The notes under the pieces: generated by a model
Database searches by the model: none
What the model saw: the letters and a program-made list of their open reading frames with translations, nothing else
Told to the model about the DNA's origin: nothing
Program-made: the position numbers and the translations under genes
Source: Janthinobacterium sp. BJB426
Lineage (GTDB): Bacteria > Pseudomonadota > Gammaproteobacteria > Burkholderiales > Burkholderiaceae_D
Reading direction: 5' to 3'
Length of the DNA: 64,000 nt
NCBI RefSeq assembly: GCF_002735705.1
Contig: NZ_PDZL01000001.1
Coordinates: 124,001-188,000 of the forward strand
Part shown: positions 8,362 through 20,044 of the stretch, one piece after another
How positions within the stretch are numbered: position 1 is the stretch's first letter
Layout: each line of letters starts with the position of its first letter

Positions 8362-9539
8362 TAGTTGAAGGCGGCGATGCCGGTGATGGCGCGGCCGATG
8401 ATCAGCGCGTGCACATCGTGCGTGCCTTCATAGGTATTGACCACTTCCAGGTTGACCAGGTGGCGGATGACGCCGAACTCGTCGGAAATGCCGTTGCCGC
8501 CCATCATGTCGCGCGCCACGCGGGCAATATCGAGGGCCTTGCCGCAGCTGTTGCGTTTCATGATCGAGGTGATTTCCACGGCGGGCGAACCTTCATCCTT
8601 CATGCGGCCCAGGCGCAAGCAGCCTTGCAAGCCCATGGTGATTTCCGTCAGCATGTCGGCCAGTTTCTTTTGCACCAGCTGGTTCGCGGCCAATGGGCGG
8701 CCGAATTGCTGGCGGTCCATCGTGTACTGGCGAGCCTTCAGGTAGCAGTCTTCGGCCGCGCCCAGCGCGCCCCAGGCGATGCCGTAACGGGCGCTGTTCA
8801 GGCAAGTGAACGGGCCTTTCAGGCCGCGCACGTCGGGGAAGGCGTTTTCTTCCGGGCAAAATACTTCATCCATGACGATTTCACCGGTGATGCTGGTGCG
8901 CAAGCCGACCTTGCCGTGGATTTCCGGCGCCGACAGGCCTTTCCAGCCTTTTTCCAGCACGAAGCCGCGGATCGCACCTTCATCGTCCTTGGCCCAGACG
9001 ACGAACACGTCGGCAATCGGGCTGTTGGTGATCCACATCTTCGCGCCGGACAAGCTATAGCCGCCCGGCACTTTGCGCGCGCGCGTGACCATGCTGCCCG
9101 GGTCGGAGCCGTGGTTCGGTTCCGTCAGGCCGAAGCAGCCGATGAATTCGCCCGTCGCCAGTTTCGGCAGGTATTTTTGCTTGGTTTCTTCGTTGCCGAA
9201 AGCGTTGATCGGCACCATCACCAAGGAGGATTGCACGCTCATCATCGAGCGGTAGCCCGAATCGACGCGCTCGACTTCGCGTGCGGCCAGGCCGTAGCAA
9301 ACATAGTTCAGCCCGGCGCCGCCGTATTCTTCGGGTATGGTGGTGCCCAGCAAGCCCAGTTCGCCCATTTCGCGGAAGATGGCCGCGTCGGTGCGGCCAT
9401 GGCGGAACGATTCGAGTACGCGTGGCACCAGGCTGCCCTGGCAATAGTCGCGGGCCGCTTCCAGCACGGCGCGTTCGTCGCCCGTCAGTTGTTCTTCCAG
9501 CAGCAGGGGGGAATTCCAGTCGAATACGGTTTTGCTCAT
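8361..9539 (-). CDS. gcdH: Glutaryl-CoA dehydrogenase
   Basis: FAD-dependent enzyme that oxidises and decarboxylates glutaryl-CoA to crotonyl-CoA. The MSKTVFDW start (392 residues) has GAGG upstream and matches family length; in-frame upstream codons would only add an unlikely leader. Acyl-CoA dehydrogenase landmarks are present: [15 protein letters not shown], the WITN segment, the arginine-rich [13 protein letters not shown] region, MMGGNGI, and the catalytic base in [18 protein letters not shown]. The GcdH assignment rests on the overall pattern and on the coupled CoA-transferase gene. Confidence 0.92.
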   Translation of the reverse strand: MSKTVFDWNSPLLLEEQLTGDERAVLEAARDYCQGSLVPRVLESFRHGRTDAAIFREMGELGLLGTTIPEEYGGAGLNYVCYGLAAREVERVDSGYRSMMSVQSSLVMVPINAFGNEETKQKYLPKLATGEFIGCFGLTEPNHGSDPGSMVTRARKVPGGYSLSGAKMWITNSPIADVFVVWAKDDEGAIRGFVLEKGWKGLSAPEIHGKVGLRTSITGEIVMDEVFCPEENAFPDVRGLKGPFTCLNSARYGIAWGALGAAEDCYLKARQYTMDRQQFGRPLAANQLVQKKLADMLTEITMGLQGCLRLGRMKDEGSPAVEITSIMKRNSCGKALDIARVARDMMGGNGISDEFGVIRHLVNLEVVNTYEGTHDVHALIIGRAITGIAAFN

Positions 9540-9641
9540 CACAGGCCTCGCAGGTGAGCGCCGGTGATCGGCGCAAGATTGAATATTGCTCATGGTAGAT
9601 TTTTGCCTAGCCTTGCGCAAACGATTTTTTCGCACCCAGAC

Positions 9642-9656
9642 ATGCGTGCTGCGCAT
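9642..9656. promoter_or_regulatory. Candidate LysR-type operator between gcdH and its regulator
   Basis: ATGCGTGCTGCGCAT is a 15-base element with arms ATGCG and CGCAT around five bases and contains the T-N11-A spacing typical of LysR-family sites. It lies in the 160-base divergent promoter region, 43 bases before the regulator start and about 100 bases from gcdH. A second palindrome, TTGCGCAA, lies at 9613-9620. Function is inferred from position and symmetry. Confidence 0.5.
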
Positions 9657-9699
9657 ATCTTGCGGCATACTAGGGGTCTTTTACCGGCCGGATACCCCC

Positions 9700-10605
9700 A
9701 TGTCACGCAAAATCCCCATGCTGCAAGCCTTGAACTGCTTCGAGGCGGCGGCGCGGCACCAGAGCTACACGCATGCGGCGCGCGAACTGTCGCTGACGCA
9801 AAGCGCCGTGTCGCGCCAGATTTCATCCCTGGAAAGCTTTCTTGGCGTGCAACTGTTCCAGCGCACGCGCCATGGCGTGCTGCTGACCAGCGCCGGCGCC
9901 GCGTATGCGCGGCAGATCGCCGCCCGCCTCGATGGCCTGGAGCGCGACACGCTCGACACCATGGCGCGCCAGGGCGGCGGCGGCGCCTTGCAGCTCGCTT
10001 CCGTTCCCACGTTTGCCACGCGCTGGCTGATGCCGCGGCTGTCGTCGCTGGCGGGTTTGCACCCGGACATCGTCGTGCATATCGACGCCTACACAAAACC
10101 GTTCATGTTTGCCGATACGGAATACGACGGCGCGCTGTATGCGGGCACGCCCGAGCAGCTGGCGCGCTGGCCCGGCACGCGCGCCACCTTGCTCATGCAT
10201 GAGGAAATCGTGCCCGTCGCCAGCCCGCGCCTGCTGGCGGCGCGCAGCGAGTGGCAGCCGCAGGATTTGCTGGAACTGACCTTGTTGCAGCAAAGTACGC
10301 GCCCAGGCGCCTGGCGCCAGTGGTTTGACGCCATGCAGGTCGAGGGAGAAGGACGCGATGGGGCGCACTATGGCGCCCGCTATGAACTGTTTTCCATGCT
10401 GGCCATGGCGGCCGTGCAAGGGCAGGGCGTGGTCTTGCTGCCACGCATGCTGGTCGAAGCGGAACTGGCGCGTGGCGAATTGCAGATCGCATGCGAGCGC
10501 CCACTGCGCGGCCAGCGCGCGTATTACCTGATCACGCCCGAAACGGCGCATGAAAAGACGGCCTTGCAGCAATTTCGCGCATGGCTGCAGGGCGAAGCCG
10601 CCTAA
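9700..10605 (+). CDS. LysR-family transcriptional regulator (GcvA-like), likely regulator of gcdH
   Basis: A 301-residue regulator with an N-terminal winged helix (IPMLQALNCFEAAARHQSYT followed by AARELSLTQSAVSRQISSLE) and a periplasmic-binding-like effector domain starting near residue 90. PTFATRWLMPRL and the overall form are typical of the GcvA subgroup. The start at MSRKIPMLQ is chosen because it begins right before the helix-turn-helix domain. It is divergent from gcdH, so control of the glutarate pair is likely. The effector may be glutarate or a CoA derivative; this is inference. Confidence 0.88.
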   Translation: MSRKIPMLQALNCFEAAARHQSYTHAARELSLTQSAVSRQISSLESFLGVQLFQRTRHGVLLTSAGAAYARQIAARLDGLERDTLDTMARQGGGGALQLASVPTFATRWLMPRLSSLAGLHPDIVVHIDAYTKPFMFADTEYDGALYAGTPEQLARWPGTRATLLMHEEIVPVASPRLLAARSEWQPQDLLELTLLQQSTRPGAWRQWFDAMQVEGEGRDGAHYGARYELFSMLAMAAVQGQGVVLLPRMLVEAELARGELQIACERPLRGQRAYYLITPETAHEKTALQQFRAWLQGEAA

Positions 10606-10967
10606 ACGACTTTGCTGGTATCGAAATGGGGATTGTCGATCAGGCCGATCTGGTTGCCGAACGGGTCGAGCAATTCCACCGTGCGGATGCCGTCGCCCAC
10701 GTCCGTGATCGGATGGTGCAAGGTGCCGCCCAGGGCCACGATGCGCTCGACTTCCTGCTCGATGCCGTCCACGCCCCAGTACGTCACACTGCCCTGCGCG
10801 CCAGGCTGGCCATCTGGCAGCAAGCCCAGCTCGAAGCCGCCGATATTAAAACCGACATAGAACGGCTGGTCGAAATAGGGCGACGTGCCAAATACCTGGC
10901 TGTACCAGGCTTTGGCCTTGTCCAGGTCGGGGACGGGATAAGTGACGGTGCGTAAACCCTTGATCAT
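10602..10967 (-). CDS. VOC-family protein (glyoxalase/bleomycin-resistance fold)
   Basis: A 121-residue single VOC domain with the two beta-alpha-beta-beta-beta halves. It begins MIKGLRTVTYPVPDLDKAKAW, has FYVGFNIGGFELGL in the middle and ends with VELLDPFGNQIGLI. The ATG at 10967 has AGGAG in front. Its stop overlaps the LysR stop by four bases on the opposite strand. An AraC-type gene lies 76 bases upstream on the same strand, so the two are probably one unit. The substrate is unknown; metal-dependent glyoxalase, dioxygenase or drug-binding roles are all possible. Confidence 0.82.
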   Translation of the reverse strand: MIKGLRTVTYPVPDLDKAKAWYSQVFGTSPYFDQPFYVGFNIGGFELGLLPDGQPGAQGSVTYWGVDGIEQEVERIVALGGTLHHPITDVGDGIRTVELLDPFGNQIGLIDNPHFDTSKVV

Positions 10968-11043
10968 GTTCTGCTCCTGGTGAATGAAGAATGGCGCCAT
11001 CATGCCATCGGCGTGCGGCGCGCGATTGTAAAAATGGAAGGTC

Positions 11044-11808
11044 TCAATGCTGGCGGCACATGAACCACGCCTCGGGCGAACTGCGGGCGAAATCCTGGAA
11101 GTCGTGGATCAGGTGCGACTGGTCGAAATAACCATATTGCAAGGCCACTTGCGCCCAGTCCGGCTGTCCCGCGAGGCTTGTCAACCCCTGGCTGGCCGCG
11201 CGAAAGCGGCAGATGCGGGCAAACAGCTTCGGGCTGATGCCGACTTGCTGGCGAAATTGCAGCGCAAGGTGCTGGCGTGACACGCCCAGTTGCCGCGCCA
11301 GGCCGTCCACGCGCACTTGCCCCGCTGCCGCCTCGATGGCGGCGATGGCATGCTCGGCCGCGCCCGCCTGACGCCGTGGCGGCGCGGTGCGCAGGCGCAG
11401 CAATAGATACTCTTGCAAAATAGAAACTCTTTGCGCGTTGGACAAGGGTTCGCTCCACAGGGCGTCACCGAGGCGCGCCGCCAGTTCGCGGCCCCACAGC
11501 TGCTGCAAGCCCGTGCGGCCATCGCTGAGTTCGCACAAGGGCAGCTGGAAGAAGCGGGCGGCCGCGCCTGGCTTGAAGCGGGCCGCCACCGTTTGCACGA
11601 GACCGTGGCTGACGACGGCAATCGGCGCCGTCATCATGCCCACGGCAAAGCTGGCGTCCTGCTGGTCCTGGCACAGGATGTCGATGCAATTGTCGGGCAA
11701 GACCTGATGCGTCTGGGGCATGGCGCCCGTTTGCACGCGGCACGTCCAGACGCAATCGAGCCAGGGCCGCAGGGCGGGGATGGGCGGATATTCCTGGTAG
11801 ACGATCAT
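11044..11808 (-). CDS. AraC-family transcriptional regulator
   Basis: A 254-residue protein. The N-terminal half begins MIVYQEYPPIPALRPWLDCVW, the start of the DUF6597-type sensor found in AraC regulators. The C-terminal AraC/XylS DNA-binding domain includes RVDGLARQLGVSRQHLALQFRQQVGISPKLFARICRF and the second helix-turn-helix QYGYFDQSHLIHDFQDFA. The start at 11808 fits the domain border; a longer in-frame reading would cover a region holding a palindrome and promoter signals. It probably controls itself and the adjacent VOC gene. Confidence 0.87.
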   Translation of the reverse strand: MIVYQEYPPIPALRPWLDCVWTCRVQTGAMPQTHQVLPDNCIDILCQDQQDASFAVGMMTAPIAVVSHGLVQTVAARFKPGAAARFFQLPLCELSDGRTGLQQLWGRELAARLGDALWSEPLSNAQRVSILQEYLLLRLRTAPPRRQAGAAEHAIAAIEAAAGQVRVDGLARQLGVSRQHLALQFRQQVGISPKLFARICRFRAASQGLTSLAGQPDWAQVALQYGYFDQSHLIHDFQDFARSSPEAWFMCRQH

Positions 11809-11835
11809 GGCCGGCTTTGATGCAAAGAACAAGAT

Positions 11836-11852
11836 TGTGTATATATTACACA
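11836..11852. promoter_or_regulatory. Palindromic operator candidate upstream of the AraC-type gene
   Basis: TGTGTATATATTACACA has perfect 6-bp arms (TGTGTA/TACACA) around TATAT and lies 27 bases upstream of the AraC-type start. Its position and symmetry suggest an autoregulatory operator for this gene or a site acting on the divergent leuS promoter. Confidence 0.5.
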
Positions 11853-11858
11853 GCATAA

Positions 11859-14621
<2,763 letters not shown>

Positions 14622-14623
14622 TC

Positions 14624-15214
14624 ATGACGACTTCCTCTCAAGTATCGCTGTTGGGCCGCCGTGCCGTGCTGGCGTTGGGCCTGACTGTTTTGCTGTCGGC
14701 CTGCGGCTTTCATTTGCGCGGTTCGAACGGCAGTTTCATGCTGCCGTTCGCGACGATGTACATCGGCTTGCCCGACACGTCGCCGCTGGCGATCGGCCTG
14801 AAGCGCTATATCCGCGCCATTGGCAGCACGGAGGTGGTGAGTACCAAGGATGGCGCCGACGCCGTCCTTGAAGTGCTCAACGACCCGGAGAGGAATCGTA
14901 CCAAGACCATTTTGTCGCTGAACAAAAATGGCCGCGTGCAAGAGTACCAACTTGGCTATTCGATCAATTTCCGCGTGGTGGACAAGGCCGGCAACCAGTT
15001 GCTGGCACCGACGACCATCAGCCTGGTGCGTCCGATTACCTTCGACGAATCGCAGGTACTGGCCAAGGAAACGGAAGAAGCGGCGCTGTACCGCGACATG
15101 CGCAACGACCTGGTGCAGCAGATCATGCGCCGTCTGGCCGCCATCAAGCCGGTGCTGCCGGCCATGTCGGTGGCGCCCGTGACGCCGGTCGCGCCGGCAG
15201 CCCCGCAGCAGTAA
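14624..15214 (+). CDS. lptE: LPS-assembly lipoprotein LptE
   Basis: Plug lipoprotein that partners LptD in inserting lipopolysaccharide into the outer leaflet. The 196-residue product has a signal peptide with lipobox LSAC followed by GFHLRG, the hallmark start of mature LptE. The alpha/beta sandwich continues to ALYRDMRNDLVQQIMRRLAAI, and the tail is alanine- and proline-rich. The ATG lies two bases after the leuS stop, and holA begins ten bases after the end, a gene order conserved in beta-proteobacteria. Confidence 0.93.
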   Translation: MTTSSQVSLLGRRAVLALGLTVLLSACGFHLRGSNGSFMLPFATMYIGLPDTSPLAIGLKRYIRAIGSTEVVSTKDGADAVLEVLNDPERNRTKTILSLNKNGRVQEYQLGYSINFRVVDKAGNQLLAPTTISLVRPITFDESQVLAKETEEAALYRDMRNDLVQQIMRRLAAIKPVLPAMSVAPVTPVAPAAPQQ

Positions 15215-15224
15215 CGGGGACGCC

Positions 15225-16241
15225 ATGCAATTGCGGATAGACGCGCTCGATGGGCATGTGGCCAAGCCGCTGGCGCAGCTGTATGTGATCACCAGCGACG
15301 AACACTTGCTGGCGCTGGAAGCGGCCGACAAGATCCGCCGCGCGGCGCGCGCGCAGGGTTACTCCGAGCGCGACGTGCTGACGGTGGAGCGCAGCTTCAA
15401 GTGGGGCGAACTGCTGGCGGCGAACCAGGAGCTGTCGCTGTTCGGCGATAAAAAACTGATCGAGCTGCGCATCCCCACCGGCAAGCCGGGCAAGGATGGC
15501 GGTGCGGCGCTGCAAAGCTACGCGAAAAACCTCAGCCCCGACAACCTGACCCTGATCACCTTGCCCAAGCTGGACTGGGCCACGCAGAAGGCGGCCTGGG
15601 TCGCCAGCCTGCAGCAGGCGGCCGTGTATATCGACATTCCGAATGTGGAACGGGCGCAGTTGCCGGCCTGGATATCCCAGCGCCTGGCCGCGCAGGGGCA
15701 AAGCGCCGAACGGGCCAGCATCGACTTCATCGCCGAACGGGTGGAAGGCAATTTGCTGGCGGCGCACCAGGAAATCCAGAAACTGGGCCTGCTGCATGCC
15801 GCGGGCAAGCTGACGTACGAACAAGTGCAGGACGCGGTGCTGAACGTGGCCCGCTATGATGTCTTCAAACTGTCCGAAGCCATGCTGGCTGGCGACCCGG
15901 CGCGCCTGGTGCGCATGCTCGAAGGCTTGAAGGGCGAGGGCGAGGCGCTGCCGCTGGTCTTGTGGGCCGTCTCCGAAGAAATCCGCACGCTGTTAAAATT
16001 GAAGGCCGGCATGGCGCAAGGGCGTCCATTGGGCGCGCTGCTGAAGGAACACCGCATCTGGGGTCCGCGCGAGCGGATGATGGAACCGGCCCTGCGGCGC
16101 ATTTCGCTGCCCGTGCTGGAGGCGGCGCTGCAGCAGGCGGCGCAGGTGGACAAGATGATCAAGGGCTTGCGCGCCAAGGGCTACGCGGGCGACGCCTGGG
16201 ACGCCATGCTGCAGCTGGGCCTGAAGATCGCCAAGGGTTAA
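15225..16241 (+). CDS. holA: DNA polymerase III subunit delta
   Basis: Clamp-loader subunit that opens the beta clamp. The 338 residues match HolA. The N-terminal part contains [22 protein letters not shown] and a segment with [21 protein letters not shown]. The middle has [19 protein letters not shown] and the C-terminal collar region includes [20 protein letters not shown]. It is the third gene of the leuS operon; proA follows five bases after its stop. Confidence 0.93.
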   Translation: MQLRIDALDGHVAKPLAQLYVITSDEHLLALEAADKIRRAARAQGYSERDVLTVERSFKWGELLAANQELSLFGDKKLIELRIPTGKPGKDGGAALQSYAKNLSPDNLTLITLPKLDWATQKAAWVASLQQAAVYIDIPNVERAQLPAWISQRLAAQGQSAERASIDFIAERVEGNLLAAHQEIQKLGLLHAAGKLTYEQVQDAVLNVARYDVFKLSEAMLAGDPARLVRMLEGLKGEGEALPLVLWAVSEEIRTLLKLKAGMAQGRPLGALLKEHRIWGPRERMMEPALRRISLPVLEAALQQAAQVDKMIKGLRAKGYAGDAWDAMLQLGLKIAKG

Positions 16242-16246
16242 CTTTT

Positions 16247-17530
16247 ATGGATACGAGCATGGACATCACAGAATATATGCAGGACGTGGGCACGCGCGCG
16301 CGCGCCGCCTCGCGCGCCATGGCGCGTGCCGACAGCGCCACGCGCAACCGCGCCTTGAGCCTGATCGCCGCCGCCATCGTGCGCGATGCCGACCTGCTGC
16401 GCGCGGCGAACCAGCGCGATCTCGATGCGGCTGCTGCCGCCGGTCTGGCGCCGGCCATGCTCGACCGCCTGACCCTGTCCGACGCCGCCATTGCCACCAT
16501 GGTCGAAGGCTTGACGCAGATCGTCTCACTGGCCGATCCGATCGGCGAAATCTCGAACATGAAGTTCCGTCCGACGGGCATCCAGGTGGGCCAGATGCGA
16601 GTGCCGCTGGGTGTCATCGGCATCATCTATGAAGCGCGTCCGAACGTGACAGTGGACGCGGCCGGCCTGTGCATCAAGAGCGGCAACGCGACGATCTTGC
16701 GCGGCGGTTCGGAAGCGATACACTGCAACCGCGCGCTGGCCAAGCTGGTGGCGGAGGGTTTGCAGGGAGCAGGCCTGCCGGCCGATGCCGTGCAAGTCAT
16801 CGACACCACCGACCGTGCCGCCGTCGGCGCCCTGATCACCATGCCGCAATTCGTCGACGTCATCGTGCCGCGCGGCGGCAAGGGCCTGATCGCACGCCTG
16901 ATGGCCGAGGCCACCGTGCCGATGATCAAGCACCTCGATGGCATCTGCCATGTGTATATCGACGCCAAGGCCGATATCAAAAAGGCGATCGATATCGGCT
17001 TCAACGCGAAGTGCCACCGCTACGGCACCTGCAACACCATGGAAACCCTGCTGGTGTCGCGCGCCGTCGCCGCTATCGTGCTGCCGCAACTGGCCGAACT
17101 GTATTTGACCAAGCAGGTGGAACTGCGCGCCGATCCGGAAAGCCATGCGATCCTGGCCGCCGCTGCTTATCCGCACCTGGTGCCCGCCACCGAGGAAGAC
17201 TGGTCCACCGAATACCTGGCGGCCATCCTGTCGGTGAAAGTGGTCGACGGCATCGACGAAGCGATGGACCACATCAACCGGTATTCATCGAAGCATACGG
17301 AATCGATCATCACGGAAGACTACAGCGATGCGCTGCGCTTCCTGCGCGAAGTCGATTCCGCCTCGGTGATGGTGAACGCGTCGACGCGTTTCGCCGACGG
17401 TTTCGAATATGGCCTGGGCGCCGAAATCGGCATCTCGAACGACAAGCTGCATGCGCGCGGACCGGTGGGACTGGAAGGCCTGACCTCGCTCAAGTACGTG
17501 GTCTTTGGCCACGGCGAAGTACGTAAATAG
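16247..17530 (+). CDS. proA: Gamma-glutamyl phosphate reductase
   Basis: NADPH-dependent reduction of gamma-glutamyl phosphate to glutamate semialdehyde in proline synthesis. The 427-residue product has the aldehyde-dehydrogenase-like fold with [28 protein letters not shown] and the catalytic cysteine in [15 protein letters not shown]. The C-terminal signature [31 protein letters not shown] is complete. Two close starts are possible; 16247 (AAGGG upstream) is used, with 16259 (MDITEYMQ) as alternative. Confidence 0.95.
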   Translation: MDTSMDITEYMQDVGTRARAASRAMARADSATRNRALSLIAAAIVRDADLLRAANQRDLDAAAAAGLAPAMLDRLTLSDAAIATMVEGLTQIVSLADPIGEISNMKFRPTGIQVGQMRVPLGVIGIIYEARPNVTVDAAGLCIKSGNATILRGGSEAIHCNRALAKLVAEGLQGAGLPADAVQVIDTTDRAAVGALITMPQFVDVIVPRGGKGLIARLMAEATVPMIKHLDGICHVYIDAKADIKKAIDIGFNAKCHRYGTCNTMETLLVSRAVAAIVLPQLAELYLTKQVELRADPESHAILAAAAYPHLVPATEEDWSTEYLAAILSVKVVDGIDEAMDHINRYSSKHTESIITEDYSDALRFLREVDSASVMVNASTRFADGFEYGLGAEIGISNDKLHARGPVGLEGLTSLKYVVFGHGEVRK

Positions 17531-17600
17531 TTTCTTTCGCGGGCTGCCCACGAGGCGGCCCGTGCTCTCGTTTTTCTCCACCTCCGACACTGGAAACCCC

Positions 17601-18038
17601 ATGCTCTTTCTCTGGACCAAAGCCTTCCACATCATCTTCGTCATGTCCTGGTTCGCCGGCCTGTTTTACTTGCCGCGCATCTTCGTGAACCTGGCGATGG
17701 AGACGGAAACGGTCGCCACCGAGCGCCTGCTGCTGATGGCGCGCAAGCTGTACCGCTTCATGTCGCTGCTGGCGCTGCCGGCCATGGTGCTGGGGCTGGC
17801 GTTGATGTGGATGCTGTATGGCGGGGGCGAAGGCCGCATGAAGATGCCGGGCTGGATGCACGCCAAGCTGACATTCGTGGTGCTGCTGCTCGGCTATCAC
17901 CACGCCTGCGGTTCCATCCTGCGCAAGTTTGAAAAAGGCCTGAATAAACGCAGCCACAAGTGGTTCCGCTATTTTAACGAAGTGCCGGTGGTGATGCTGC
18001 TGGCCGTCGTCGTGCTGGTCGTGGTCAAGCCTTTCTAA
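17601..18038 (+). CDS. CopD/HemJ-family membrane protein, likely protoporphyrinogen oxidase HemJ
   Basis: A 145-residue inner-membrane protein with four predicted transmembrane segments. The N-terminus LWTKAFHIIFVMSWFAGLFYLPRIFVNLAME is very close to the HemJ pattern with its conserved histidine. A later loop has MHAKLTFVVLLLGYHHACG with the conserved lysine and histidines. HemJ oxidises protoporphyrinogen IX in haem synthesis in many proteobacteria that lack HemG/HemY. Some relatives are annotated only as CopD-like. It follows proA by 70 bases. Confidence 0.8.
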   Translation: MLFLWTKAFHIIFVMSWFAGLFYLPRIFVNLAMETETVATERLLLMARKLYRFMSLLALPAMVLGLALMWMLYGGGEGRMKMPGWMHAKLTFVVLLLGYHHACGSILRKFEKGLNKRSHKWFRYFNEVPVVMLLAVVVLVVVKPF

Positions 18039-18048
18039 GGGAGTCGAG

Positions 18049-18663
18049 ATGAGTGCAAGTCAAAACAAAGTCGTGCAGTATTTCTTCGCGCCCCACTCGC
18101 CATGGACTTACCTGGGCCACGCGCGCCTGATGGCCATCGCCGCGAAGACGGGCGCCCAGATCGACGTGCGTCCCTTCGACCTGGGCAAGGTCTTCAGCGT
18201 GTCGGGCGGGCTGCCGCTGGCCAAGCGCGCACCGCAGCGCCAGGCATATCGCCTGGCCGAACTGGCGCGCTGGTCGGCCTTTTTGCAAGTGCCATTGACC
18301 CTGCAGCCGAAGTTCTTCCCCGTGTCGCCGGAAGCCTCGGCCAAGCTGATCATCGCCACGCGCCTGGCGCACGGCGTGGAGGCATCGCTGAACCTGGCGC
18401 ACGCCATCATGCGCGGGCTGTGGGCCGAAGAGCGCAACATCGGCGACGAGGAAACGCTGGTGCAGATCGCCTTTGACGCCGGTTTCGATGGCCGCCAGTT
18501 GCTGAAAACGTCGGAAACGGCCAGCGTGCAGGCCGAGTACGATGCCAACACGGAAGCGGCTACCGCCGCCAGCGTTTTCGGCTCGCCGTGGTACATCGTC
18601 GATGGCGACGGGTACTGGGGCCAGGACCGCCTCGATTTTGTCGAGCGGGCGCTGGCAGGGTAG
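18049..18663 (+). CDS. 2-hydroxychromene-2-carboxylate isomerase family (DsbA-like fold)
   Basis: A 204-residue cytoplasmic protein of the kappa glutathione-S-transferase / HCCA isomerase family. The start VQYFFAPHSPWTYLGHARL has the active-site serine region (SPWTYLG) in place of a CxxC motif. The helical insert includes KRAPQRQAYRLAELARW. The end ASVFGSPWYIVDGDGYWGQDRLDFVERAL is the family signature. It follows the HemJ-type gene by ten bases. In naphthalene catabolism the enzyme isomerises a ring-cleavage product, but no such pathway genes are nearby, so the physiological substrate is unknown. Confidence 0.85.
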   Translation: MSASQNKVVQYFFAPHSPWTYLGHARLMAIAAKTGAQIDVRPFDLGKVFSVSGGLPLAKRAPQRQAYRLAELARWSAFLQVPLTLQPKFFPVSPEASAKLIIATRLAHGVEASLNLAHAIMRGLWAEERNIGDEETLVQIAFDAGFDGRQLLKTSETASVQAEYDANTEAATAASVFGSPWYIVDGDGYWGQDRLDFVERALAG

Positions 18664-18677
18664 TCAGGCAAAAGCAG

Positions 18678-18708
18678 TTTTTTAAACGTAGTATTTTTTA
18701 ACGTAGTA
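18678..18708. repeat. Tandem 15-16 bp direct repeat upstream of the RNA methyltransferase gene
   Basis: TTTTTTAAACGTAGTA (18678-18693) is followed directly by TTTTTTAACGTAGTA (18694-18708), differing by one A. It lies 56 bases before the next gene start, in its likely promoter region. It may be a small duplication or a two-copy binding site. Confidence 0.5.
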
Positions 18709-18764
18709 AGCAGCGCCTGTAATTTAGCGGGCGTTCAACACAATGGAATAAGGGTACACCAACC

Positions 18765-19970
18765 ATGGCTTCATATTTTTGCCCATGCCCGCGCGGCATG
18801 GAAGCGGCGCTGGCCGAGGAACTGGGCGAGATCGCCCAGGATAGTTCGACCATGAAGGTCCACAACCAGGTGCCGGGCGGCGTACACTGCTCGGGCGACC
18901 TGCTGGACTCCTACCGTATCAACCTGCATTCGCGCATCGCTTCGCGCGTGCTGATGCGCATGGCCCATTCCGGCTACAAGACGGAAAACGATATCTATGA
19001 CCTGACCCTGGCGCAATCCTGGGAAGACTGGTTCGGCGTGCACCACACGATCCGCGTCGACGTCACGGCCGTCAAATCGCCGCTGCGCAGCCTGGAATTC
19101 ACGACCCTGAAAATCAAGGATGCGATCTGCGACCGCTTCCGCGACCAGTTCAACGAGCGTCCATCGGTCAACACCAAGACGCCGGACATGCGCATCGTCG
19201 GCTTCCTCGATGCGCACACGTTTACCGTCTACCTCGATACGTCGGGTGAAGCCCTGTTCAAGCGCGGCTGGCGCGAAGAGACGGGCGACGCGCCGCTGCG
19301 CGAAAACCTGGCCGCCGGCCTGCTGCGCGTGTCGGGCTGGAAGCCTGGCATGGTGCTGTTCGACCCGATGTGCGGTTCCGGCACCATCCTGGCCGAAGCG
19401 GCGCAGATGCTGCAGGGAATTCCGCCAGGTGCCTCGCGCCAGTTCGCGTTTGAAAACTTCCACGACTTTGATCCGGCACCGTGGAATGCCATGAAAAACG
19501 CCATCAAGGTCAATCCGTTGCCGGCCGAACCGACCATTTTCGGCAGCGACATCTCGGGTGACATGGTCGCCATGACGCGCCATAACCTGCGCTGCGCCGG
19601 CGTGCGTTTCGACGTGCCCCTGAAACAGATCGAGGCGCAGGAAGTCAAGCCGCCAAGCGACGTGCCGGGCATCATGCTGACCAACCCGCCGTACGGCGAG
19701 CGTATCGGCGTGCGCGGCGACAGCACCATCCCGGAAGATGAACTGTCGACGTCCTTCTATTCGGCCATGGGCACGACCCTGAAGCAGCGTTTCGCCGGCT
19801 GGACCGTGTTCCTGTTCACGGCCGACCTGGGCTTGCCCAAGCTGCTGCGTTTGAAAGAAGCGCGCAAGACGCCATTCTTCAACGGCGCGCTGGAATGCCG
19901 CTTGTTCCGCTTCGATATGGTGGCCGGATACAACCGCCGTGAAGAGGCGAAGCCGAAACCACAGCAGTAA
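18765..19970 (+). CDS. THUMP-domain class I SAM-dependent RNA methyltransferase (RlmL-like)
   Basis: A 401-residue enzyme with an N-terminal ferredoxin-like/THUMP RNA-binding region (about residues 1-155; MASYFCPCPRGMEAALAEEL) and a C-terminal Rossmann methyltransferase. The methyltransferase has FDPMCGSGTILAEAA for SAM binding and NPPYGERIG as catalytic motif IV, typical of N2-guanine methylation. It corresponds to the N-terminal half of E. coli RlmKL, which methylates 23S rRNA G2445, without the RlmK half. The exact target is inferred from the family. Confidence 0.88.
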   Translation: MASYFCPCPRGMEAALAEELGEIAQDSSTMKVHNQVPGGVHCSGDLLDSYRINLHSRIASRVLMRMAHSGYKTENDIYDLTLAQSWEDWFGVHHTIRVDVTAVKSPLRSLEFTTLKIKDAICDRFRDQFNERPSVNTKTPDMRIVGFLDAHTFTVYLDTSGEALFKRGWREETGDAPLRENLAAGLLRVSGWKPGMVLFDPMCGSGTILAEAAQMLQGIPPGASRQFAFENFHDFDPAPWNAMKNAIKVNPLPAEPTIFGSDISGDMVAMTRHNLRCAGVRFDVPLKQIEAQEVKPPSDVPGIMLTNPPYGERIGVRGDSTIPEDELSTSFYSAMGTTLKQRFAGWTVFLFTADLGLPKLLRLKEARKTPFFNGALECRLFRFDMVAGYNRREEAKPKPQQ

Positions 19971-20044
19971 GCGTTCACCGCAAGACCCCCGCAGTAACCC
20001 CGCGCGCGGACCGATGTCGGTCCGCGCGCCACTTTGGATCCGCC

